Source: Gymnothorax reevesii (lineage: Eukaryota; Chordata; Actinopteri; Anguilliformes; Muraenidae). Taken from it: DNA of 64,000 bases. The stretch is taken from assembly GCA_029721435.1 (NCBI GenBank), contig CM056574.1:77526001-77590000 (forward strand), read 5' to 3'. Below are positions 56,010-64,000 of the stretch, piece by piece (position 1 is the first letter of the stretch; every line of letters begins with the position of its first letter). The notes under the pieces are model-generated. The model saw only the letters and a program-made list of their open reading frames with translations. It was not told the DNA's origin and made no database searches. Both the position numbers and the translations under genes were made by a program.

Positions 56010-56258
56010 TCCTTATAGTGGATTTTTGCCTGTGTTCGAGCATCTTCCTCACCCAGGACATCACCAAGGAACCCAACCAAAAGGGACTGTAAATATTTCT
56101 GTTTTTCTTGTTAATCAATTTGGTCATTAGATTAGTCAGTAGATTAGTTAGTTGTTAGTTGTCTTTGTTAATTAAATGTGTTTAAGTTTTAAAATTGTGT
56201 CTGTCATCCCTTGCTGTTGTGGATGTTGTCAATGTAATAACAAATTGGGGCCATAACA
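56010..56258 (+). repeat. Partial 5' LTR of copy B (3' half)
   Basis: Matches the last ~250 bases of the copy B 3' LTR (61866-62110), ending GGCCATAACA. The first half is absent. The following 'TTGGGGGATAGAAC' is a degenerate version of the tRNA-Pro primer site. Confidence 0.85.
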
Positions 56259-56365
56259 AATTGGGGGATAGAACATTGTGTCAGTCATTTATTGAAAATC
56301 TAACATTTCAAATTGTAAAATTGTTTTTTTGAATTTTCCTAAATATATTGACAGATCAACAGCAA

Positions 56366-57338
56366 TGGATGATTTCTTGGCATCATCAACCGTTTTTGAA
56401 GTCTTTTAAAAAGACAGAACTGTTGGAAATATGCAGACATTTGGAGCTGACAGAGGTAAAACCAGCCACGCTAAAAGCAAGACTGGCTGGAGAGATAGTT
56501 GAATATTACATTGATGAAAATGTGTTTGCACCAGGAGATCTGGAACAATTTCCAGTGGAAAATCCAAATATAGAAATGGAACTTAAATTAAAAATGCTAG
56601 AGATTGAAAGGGGGGAAAAGAAAAACAAAGGCAGTTTGAGTTAGAAAAATTAGCAAGAGAAGAGAAAATAGAAAGGGAGGAAAAAGAAAAACAAAGACAG
56701 TTTGAGTTTGAATTTGAGAATTTGAAAAATTAGCAAGATTTTTAATTATGAGAAATTCGATAGAGAAGAAAGACTCCAAATGGAGCAACTAAAAATTAAA
56801 ATAAAACAGAAAATAAATTTTGGCCTATCCAGGAGGTAAAACTGGTGCCTCCATTTTCGGAAAAGGATGTTGACAACTGCTACCTAAAACAATGGAAATA
56901 AAGAGTTGCCAGTCGCCAAAGGAACACTGGCCTCTGACGTTGCAAACTGTCCTCAAGGGTAAAGCTCAACAAGCCTATTCGGCTTTGTCTGCAGATGATT
57001 CCTCTGATTATATGGTTGTCAAAAAGGTTATTTTGAGAGCTTATGAGTTGGTTCCAGAGGCTTACCGACAGAAATTCAGAGGTCTTAAGAAATCTGAAAT
57101 TCATACTTATGTGGAATTTGCTAATGACAAGAAGGTTTGCTTTGAGCACTGGTGTACTTCTATGGAGGTCAAGGATGATTTCAACTCACTAAAAGAGATG
57201 GTGTTAGTTGAAGAATTCAAGAACTGTGTTAAGGATGATATGAAGACCTACCTTAATGAGAAGCAAGCACTGAATTTGCAATCAGCTGCCAAATTTGCAG
57301 ATGAATATGTTCTCACACAAGTCCAAATTTCAGTCTAA
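56366..57338 (+). pseudogene. Gmr1-like Gag, copy B (SCAN-like)
   Basis: ATG at 56366. N-terminal part reads 'LKSFKKTELLEICRHLELTE' in a frame shifted at about 56390. The coiled-coil region 56640-56760 contains stops and rearranged repeats. The capsid from 56892 is open: 'CQSPKEHWPLTLQTVLKGK', 'EAYRQKFRGLKKSEIHTYVE', 'VLVEEFKNCVKDDMKTYLN', to a stop at 57338. Confidence 0.85.
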
Positions 57339-57339
57339 C

Positions 57340-58548
57340 AGTAACAAGAGATGGTTCCAATTTTAGAAAAAACGTTACGGTGATACCTGAGATTCCTCAC
57401 CCAAAGACAAAGACAAATCTGGTGATGGTGCTCAGAAATCCAGTAACAGGTCTGATCAAAGTGTGAAAGCTGACAGTGACAAAAGTGGTCTAGTTTGCAG
57501 TTATTGCAAGAAATCTGGTCATGTTAAAACTAACTGTTGGTTCTTAAAAGCTAAGAAAGAAAAAGAAAAGGATACCAAACCGAATGCCTTTGTGAAAACA
57601 AGGTTAGAAACCCCTGTAGTAGATGATCAATCTACTAAATTGCCGGCTTCTTGTGGAGCTAAAAAGCCTGATACTGCTGACTTTGTGAGGGAGAAGTTTC
57701 TTTCATTTGTGTCAGACGGATTTGTGGCTCTGAATGAGCATTCCCCTCCTGTCCCCATATATATCCTAAGGGATACCGGAGCTTCTCAGTCACTTTTGTT
57801 GATGGACTCCTTGGGGTTACGTGATGAGACCGCTTCAGGGGATTTCATACTTGTACAAGGTATTGAAGGGAGGACTGTATCTGTACCCCTGCGCTCTGTA
57901 TTCTTGAAGTCAGATTTAGTTACAGGACAGGTAAAGGTGGGACTTATGTCAAGTCTACCTATCAAAGGTGTTTCTCTGTTGCTAGGCAATGACCTGGCTG
58001 GGGGCAATGAAGTTCCCCCTGTTCATCTTACTTCACAGCCGAGCACTGAAGATGGCGATGAAGACCCATCTTTGTATCCTTCCTGTGGAGTGACTCGTGC
58101 TATGGCCAAGAAGGCTCAAGAAGAAGATGATGTGATGGCCGTCCAGCACATTGAATAGTCATGACTCCGGTGGTTCGCCTTATGACTCTGTTCGGCCTAC
58201 TATGGTTTCTCTGTGGGAGGACTTATCAGACACTTTTATCAGTTCTCTATTCAGCCAGCCGGATGGGTCTGGTGATTCTGATGTGTCTGGAGACTTGTTT
58301 CTGTCCAGAAAGCGGTTGATTGAGGAGCAAACAAATGATCCTGAAATTTGTGTACTAAAGAGGTGAGCCCGTCCTGATAAAGAAATAGACACAGTTCCAG
58401 TTGGGTATTATCTCAAGGATGGTGTGTTGATGCGGAAGTGGCGCCCTCCTGATATCCCTGCCAATGCAGATTGGGCAGTGGTCAGGCAAATTGTTGTTCC
58501 GAAGGTCTACAGGAATGAGATCTTAACAATGGCTCATAGTTTACCTTA
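57340..58548 (+). pseudogene. Gmr1-like nucleocapsid/protease, copy B
   Basis: CCHC 'CSYCKKSGHVKTNC' at about 57497, protease 'ILRDTGASQSLLL' at 57767. Frameshift near 58130, stop near 58364, then the C-terminal part to the TAA at 58546-58548 that matches the one in copy A. Confidence 0.85.
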
Positions 58549-59935
58549 AGGAGGTTATCTTGGTGTTAACAAGACTGTGGATAAGATCGTGAAACACTTC
58601 TTCTGGCCTGGGCTTCGGAAAGATGTTTCCAACTTTTGCAAAACCTGTCACACTTGTCAGGTAGTTGGAAAACACCAGTTAGACCCACCTGTAGCTCCAT
58701 TGCAGCCTATCCCAGCATTTGGGGAGCCGTTCTCTTAGGTCATTGTTGATTGTGTTAGTCCATTACTCAAGACTAGATCTGGAAATCAGTACTTGTTAAC
58801 AATCATGTGTGCATCTACCAGATTCCCTGAAGCCATACCTCTATGTAACATCAAGGCAACTGCAATCTCAGGGCTTTGATAAAGTTCTTCACGTTGTTTG
58901 GCTTTCCCAGGGAAATTCAGTCAGACCAAAGGTAGCAATTTCACTTCCGGATTGTTTCAGCAGGTTGTGTATGAACTAGGTGCAAAGCAGATTCTTTCTA
59001 GTGCCTAGCATCCAGAAAGTCAGGATGCCTTAGAGCGGTTTCATTCCACTCTCAAGACAATGATGAGGACTTATTGTTATGACCATGAGAAAGACTGGGT
59101 AGAAGGTGTTCATTTGCTGTCGTTTGCAGCTAGAGAAGCAGTGCAGGAGTCTACTGGATTCAGTCCATTTGAGCTAGTGTTTGGCCATGTAGTGAGAGGA
59201 CCTTTGCTATTGTTGAGTGAACAATGGCAAGAGGAAGAGCCGCACCTCAGTCTGCTAGACTATGTTAGCAAGTTCAAGGACAGATTGCGTGCAGCATGTG
59301 ACCTAGCCAAAGAGAACTTGAAATCAAGTCAGGGAAAAATGAAAACTTGGTATGATCATAAGGCTAGAAGCCGTGAGTTTAAACCAGGAGATAAGGTTCT
59401 TGTGTTGTCTCCCTTGCAGTCCAATTCATTGCAGGCTAGATTTCATGGTCCTTATGAAATTCTGACAAAACTCAATGATCTCAATTACATTGTGAAGACT
59501 CCAGATAGGAGAAAGCCAAAACAGTGGTGTCACATTAACATGCTGAAGCCTTATCATGATAGAAATGCTAGGGTTGCAGCTGTCACTTCAGATCCTCCAA
59601 TGGTTGAGATTTGTGAAGATGAGGGGGAGTTTCAAGATGACGAACCAAGAATTAAAGCTGAAGTTCTTTCGTGTAAATTGTCAAATTCTGAAGTGTTGCA
59701 AAATCTTGATGTAAAACTCCAGCACTTAGAGCCCTCAAAGAAAGAGCAGTTTGAGAGGTTGATTAAGAAATATAAAGATCTATTTCCTGATGTTCCAAAG
59801 AGAGTTTCTATAGCCTCTCATGATGTAAATGTTGTTGATGCCAAACCAATAAAACAGCATCCGTACTGGATGAATCCTGAAAAGAGAAAGATTGCTGAGA
59901 AAGCGGTTGAGTACATGTTGAAACATGATATTATC
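58549..59935 (+). pseudogene. Gmr1-like integrase, copy B
   Basis: 'TCHTCQVVGKHQLDPP' (zinc finger) from 58640; a TAG replaces Lys before 'VIVDCVSPL' at about 58736. The core from 58860 to 59050 has indels. 59060-59938 is open, with 'FSPFELVFGHVVRGPLLLL', the GPY/F-type 'ARFHGPYEILTKLNDLNYIV' and the linker to RT ending 'MLKHDII' before TGA. Confidence 0.85.
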
Positions 59936-59938
59936 TGA

Positions 59939-61479
59939 CCCTCCAACTCAGATTGGAGTTCACCCTGTGTGCTAGTTCCAAAACCTGATGGAAGTACTAG
60001 ATTCTGTACAGATTATCGCAAAGTCAATGCTGTAACTAGAACTGATGTGTTTCCAATACCTAGGATTGATGATTGTATTGATAGAGTAAGGCAAGCAAAG
60101 TTTCTGACCAAGATTGATTAACTGAAGGGTTATTGGTGTGTGCCTTTAACTGAGAGGGCCAAGAGCATCTTTGCTTTTGCCACACCATCTGGGTTGTACC
60201 AGTATGAAGTCCTAACCTTTGGCACAAAAAATGCCCCAGCCACGTTCCAAAGGATTATACAGTCTACAATTGCCGGATTGCCCCACACGGGTGCCTACAT
60301 CGATGACCTAATCACATGGAGTGACTCCTGGGAAGAATATCTTAAAGATGTAGAGACGTTGTTCCAGCGTCTGACCCAGGCTTACCTGCCTGTTAACCTG
60401 AACAAGAGTGACTTTGGTTGTGCTACTGTCACCTATCTTGGCTGCGTCATAGATCAAGGTAAGGTGGCACCCATAAATTCTAAAGTCCAAGCCATCATGG
60501 ACTTTCCAGTTCCTGACAGCAAAAAAGCTTTGCGCCGCTTCCGAATGATCGGGTACTACCGCAAATTCTGCAAGAACTTTGCTGAGATTGCTCTCTCTAA
60601 CCAACTGAAGAAAGGCGTAAAGTTCACTTGGGATGATGCATGCCAGAGAGCCTTCGATCGCCTGAAGTCTCTGCTGTGTCACTTCCCCGTGCTCAAATCT
60701 ACTGACTTGAACAAACCGTTCTCCATCGCGATCGATGCTAGCGACCAAGCTTGTGGATCTATGCTGTTACGACCTGGCTCAGAAGTCGGAACAAAGAAAT
60801 ACAATGGAGGACACGGGACACAAAATCGCCAATTAAGCGAAGCGTTTACTTAATAGAAAGGAAAAACTATAAACACAACATATACAAAACGTGGTCATCA
60901 GTACGTTAGTAGTGTAAAGAAATGCAGGCATTTAATGTCAGTGTCGTGAGGCTAAATGCATAAGAAGAAATCAAATACAAAAACAATAACATAACGGAGC
61001 CTGAAGCAGACCAGTGGCATCAATCCCATATCCTTCAGCAAAGTCCTTTTATAGGGAAGCCGAGGATGTAACGTTAACGAGCGCCAAAGCCACGCCTATG
61101 AGCGCCTGCAGGAAAAAAAAAAAGGGCCGCGCTCAGAGTCGTCTCAGTGCTCCTACAGAGAAGTGACTCTGATGACATTGAGCATCCCGTGGCATACTTC
61201 TCCAGGAAGTTCAATCGCCACCAAAGGAACTATTCCACAATAGAGAAGGAACTGTTGGCTCTGGTCCTTTCTTTACAACACTTTGAGGGTTATGTTTGTA
61301 CAGGACAAAAGCCAATGATTGTGTACACTGTCCACAATCCGTTAATGTTTTTGAGCAAGATGAAAAACAAGAATCGGAGATTGTTGAATTGGAGTTTGAT
61401 TTTACAGGAGTTTGACTTGGAAATTAAGCATGTAAAATGTACTGACAATGTAATTGCTGATTGCTTATCCCAAGGTTGA
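59939..61479 (+). pseudogene. Gmr1-like RT and RNase H, copy B
   Basis: RT starts after a TGA at 59936-59938 (Arg codon in copy A). TAA at 60118 falls in motif A ('TKID*LKGY'). From 60140 it is open: 'GLYQYEVLTFGTKNAPATFQ', 'AYIDDLITWSD', with small deletions in the connection region. RNase H begins 'IAIDASDQACGS' and is split by 60765-61146, resuming 'LLQRSDSDDIEHPVAYFSRK' to a stop at 61479 ('DNVIADCLSQG'). Confidence 0.88.
60765..61146 (-). mobile_element. Solo LTR of an unrelated family
   Basis: 382 bp interrupting RNase H of copy B. On the minus strand it starts TGAGACGACT and ends GTCGTAACA (TG...CA), has a TATA box CCCTATAAAAGG (complement of 61046-61056) and an ATTAAA-type signal. 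Flanks are ATGC (60761-60764) and GTGC (61147-61150); copies A and D have GTGC at this place, so this is a 4-bp target duplication with one later change. Confidence 0.75.
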
Positions 61480-61612
61480 GTATGTATATATATCACGCGT
61501 TTATACGAATATTGTATAATATGTATATATAGACAAGTGTCCACTTAACCATTTTGTATTGAAAAGAAAAATTTTGCCTTTGAGTCAAAATTTTTCCCTT
61601 TTGGAATGGAGG

Positions 61613-62110
61613 TGTGATGTGAATATAGGCCACTAGATGGCAGTATTTACCTTTTTTTTTTGTCGAGCCCAGACTGGAGCTAGGTTAGGACATGTTCTGG
61701 GCATGTCTGGGGCAAGTCCCAGAAAAAAAAAAAGAGTCTAAATGTGGGTGGGGTCTGCAAAAGAGTATATTAGGAGGAGAATTGAGACAGTAAAGTAGTA
61801 GGAGAAATTGCAAGGAGAAGGATACATGTGACCAGACCTGTCACTCTGTTTAAGACCTGTAATGCTTATAGTGGATTTTTGCCTGTGTTAGAGCATTTTC
61901 CTCACCTAGGACATCACCAAGGAACCCAACCAAAAGGGACTGTAAATATTTCTGTTTTTCTTGTTAATCAATCTTGGTCATTAGATTAGTCAGTAGATTA
62001 GTTAGTTGTTAGTTGTCTTTGTTAATTAAATGTGTTTAAGTTTTAAAATTGTGTCTGTCATCCCTTGCTGTTGTGGATGTTGTAAATGTAAACAAATTGG
62101 GGCCATAACA
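61613..62110 (+). repeat. 3' LTR of Gmr1-like copy B
   Basis: 498 bp, TGTGATGTGAATATAG...GGCCATAACA, preceded by the polypurine tract TTTTGGAATGGAGG. The TATA box is changed (TATATTAGG near 61767). The right edge abuts the minus-strand integrase of copy D. Confidence 0.9.
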
Positions 62111-62568
62111 CTAGAAAGAATCTGCTTTGCACCTAGTTCATACACAACCTGCTGAAACAATCTGGAAGTGAAATTGCAACCTTAGTCTGGCTGAATTTCC
62201 CAGGGAAGGCCAAACAACGTGAAGAACTTTATAAAAGCCTTTGAGATTGCAGTTGCCTTGATGTTGCGTAGAGGTATGGCTTCAGGGAATCTGGTAGATG
62301 CACACATGATTGTCAAAAAGTACTGATTTCCAGATCTAGTCTTGGGTAATGGACTAACACGATCAACAATGACCTTAGAGAAGGGCTCCCCAAATGCTGG
62401 GATAGGCTGCAATGGAGCTACAGGTGGGTCTAACTGGTGTTTTCCAACTACCTGACAAGTGTGACAGGTTTTGCAAAAGTTGGAAACGTCTTTCCGTAGC
62501 CCAGGCCAGAAGAAGTGTTTCATGATCTTATCAACGGTCTTGTTAACACCAAGATTACCTTTAGGAGG
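62111..62568 (-). pseudogene. Gmr1-like copy D, integrase N-terminal half
   Basis: Minus strand: 'MKHFFWPGLRKDVSNFCKT', 'CHTCQVVGKHQLDPPVAPL', 'KVIVDRVSPLPKTRSGNQYF', then a frameshift/stop before 'SDQG'. It ends abruptly at the copy B 3' LTR, at the position equivalent to 46306 in copy A. Confidence 0.87.
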
Positions 62569-63720
62569 TCAACTATGAGCCATTGTTAAGATCACAATTT
62601 GCTTGACCACTTCCCAATCTGCATTGGCAGGGATATCAGGAGGGTGCCACTTCCGCATCAACACACCATCCTTGAGATAATACCCAACTGGAACTGCGTC
62701 TATTTCTTTATCAGGAAGGGCTCTCCTCCTTAGTGCACAAATTTCAGGATCATTAGTTTGCTCCTCAATCAACCGCTTTCTGGACAGAGACAAGTCTCCA
62801 GACACATCAGAATCACCAGACCCATCCGGCTGGCTGAATAGAGAACTGATAAAAGTATCTGATAAGTCCTCAAACGGAGAAACCATAGTAGGCCGAACAG
62901 AGTCATAAGGTGAACCACCTGAGTCATGACTATTCAATGTGCTGGACGGCACCACATTATCTACTTCTTGAGCCTTCTTGGCCATAGCACGAGTCACTGC
63001 GCAAGAAGGATACAGAGATGGGTCCTCATCGCCATCTTCAGTGCTCGGCTGTGAAGTAAGATGTACAGGGGGAACTACTTTGCCCCCAGCCAGGTCATTG
63101 CCTAGCAACAGAGAAACACCTTTGATAGGTAGACTTGACATAAGTCCCACCTTTACCTGTCCTGTAACTAAATCTGACTTCAAGAATATAGAGTGCAGGG
63201 GTATAGATACAGTCCTCCCTTCAATACCTTGTACAAGTATGAAATCCCCAGAAGCGGTCTCATCACGTAACTCCAAGGAGTCCATCAACAAAAGTGACTG
63301 AGAAGCTCCGGTATCCCTTAGGATATATATAGGGACAGGAGTAGTATGCTCATTCAGAGCCACAAATCCCTCTGGAATGGAAGAAATTCCTCCCTCACGA
63401 AGTCAGCAGTATTAGGCTCTTTAGCCCCACAAGAAGCAGGCAATTTAGCAGATCGGTTATCTACTACAGGGGTTTCTAACCTTGTTTTTACAAAGGCATT
63501 CGGTTTGGTATCCTTTTCTTTTTCTTTCTTAGCTTTAAGGAACCAACAGTTAGTTGTAACATGACCAGATTTCTTGCAATAACTGCAAATTAGACCACTT
63601 TTGTCACTGTCAGCTTTCACACTTTGATCAGACCTGTTACTGGATTTCTGAGCACCATCACCTGATTTGTCTTTGGGTTAGGAATCTTGGGTATCACCGT
63701 TCCCTTTTTTCTGAAATTGG
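62569..63720 (-). pseudogene. Gmr1-like copy D, nucleocapsid/protease
   Basis: CCHC 'CSYCKKSGHVTTNC' near 63560-63600, protease 'ILRDTGASQSLLL' (plus about 63301-63327), flap region 'LGNDLAGGKVVPPVHL'. A small indel near 63372 breaks the frame before 'ALNEHTTPVPIYIL'. A TGA in place of Leu lies at the PR-IN boundary (about 62569), different from the TAA of copies A and B. Confidence 0.87.
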
Positions 63721-64000
63721 AACCATTTATTGTTACTGCTAGACTGAAATTAGGAATTGTGTGAGAACATTTTCATCTGCAAATTTGGCAGCTGACTGCA
63801 AATTCAGTGCTTGCTTCTCATTAAGGTAGGTCTTCATATCATCCTTAACACAGTTCTTGAATTCTTCAACTAACACCATCTCTTTTAGTGAGTTGAAATC
63901 ATCCTTGACCTCCATAGAAGCACACCAGCGCTCAAAGCAAACCTTCTTGTCATTAGCAAATTCCACATAAATCTGATTTTCAAATTTCTTCAGACCTCTG
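63721..64000 (-). pseudogene. Gmr1-like copy D, Gag capsid (runs off window)
   Basis: SCAN-like block 'FNSLKEMVLVEEFKNCVKDD' and 'SAAKFADENVLTQ' on the minus strand. The Gag continues beyond 64000. The G run after gag (63700-63712) has one more G than copy A, which puts gag and the zinc-knuckle region in one frame. Confidence 0.87.

Larger units (their letters stand above)
56010..62110 (+). mobile_element. Gmr1-like Ty3 element B, 5' LTR truncated
   Basis: Plus-strand copy in the same order as copy A: partial 5' LTR, gag, CCHC/protease, integrase, RT, RNase H, 3' LTR. Multiple stops and frameshifts in gag, IN and RT. RNase H is interrupted by a solo LTR of another family at 60765-61146. It is inserted in, and flanked on both sides by, a minus-strand copy (D). 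Confidence 0.9.

Overview
The window looks like repeat-dense nuclear DNA from a ray-finned fish. The basis is its repeat content: L2/CR1-type LINEs with an 'ATATAAATAAA'-like 3' end, a Gmr1-type Ty3 element (integrase before reverse transcriptase, SCAN-like Gag), a Ty3 element with PNMA-like Gag, Tc1-like, hAT and TTAA-target DNA transposons, a tRNA-headed SINE, and a LINE/SINE tail common in fish. I find no convincing complete host gene. One minus-strand ORF near 5.6-5.86 kb could be a first exon.

Layout. 0-12.4 kb: decayed L2 fragments (0.96-4.19 kb and 7.34-8.5 kb) broken by short elements and solo-LTR-like blocks. 12.457-21.458 kb: one complete Ty3 retrotransposon on the + strand, with two 1385-bp LTRs that are nearly identical, an ACTG target duplication, an intact PNMA-like Gag, a textbook -1 frameshift signal, and a pol broken by a deletion in RT and a 1-base insertion before RNase H. 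22.4-24 kb: short dispersed repeats, including a 308-bp tandem duplication. 24.2-31.9 kb: a Tc1-like transposon and an L2 LINE, invaded by three TTAA-flanked elements. Two of these are ~1.95-kb copies of one family in opposite orientation, forming a large inverted repeat. 32-39.9 kb: mostly non-coding, with several MITE-like elements.

39.9-53.96 kb is a nest. A CR1/Jockey-superfamily LINE (ORF1 with an FP25-like domain, ORF2 with endonuclease and RT, and a small extra ORF with one membrane segment) is split twice. A full-length minus-strand Gmr1-like Ty3 element (43.556-49.525 kb, ATAT target duplication) lies in ORF2. A 3.4-kb hAT transposon (50.397-53.799 kb, perfect 15-bp TIRs, 8-bp target duplication) lies in the 3' region. 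55.39-64.0 kb holds two more Gmr1-like copies: a plus-strand copy (56.01-62.11 kb, itself carrying a solo LTR of another family) inside a minus-strand copy whose RT part lies to the left and whose IN-PR-Gag part lies to the right, running off the window end.

The coding sequences are transposon proteins, so 'working together' means the Gag-Pol or ORF1-ORF2 cooperation of each element. Most are broken by frameshifts or stops. Those still open end to end are the Ty3 Gag (13959-15440), LINE ORF1 (40042-40773) and the 87-aa LINE 3' ORF (49867-50130). All family assignments rest on reading translated motifs, not on database searches, and boundaries without a stated target duplication are approximate.
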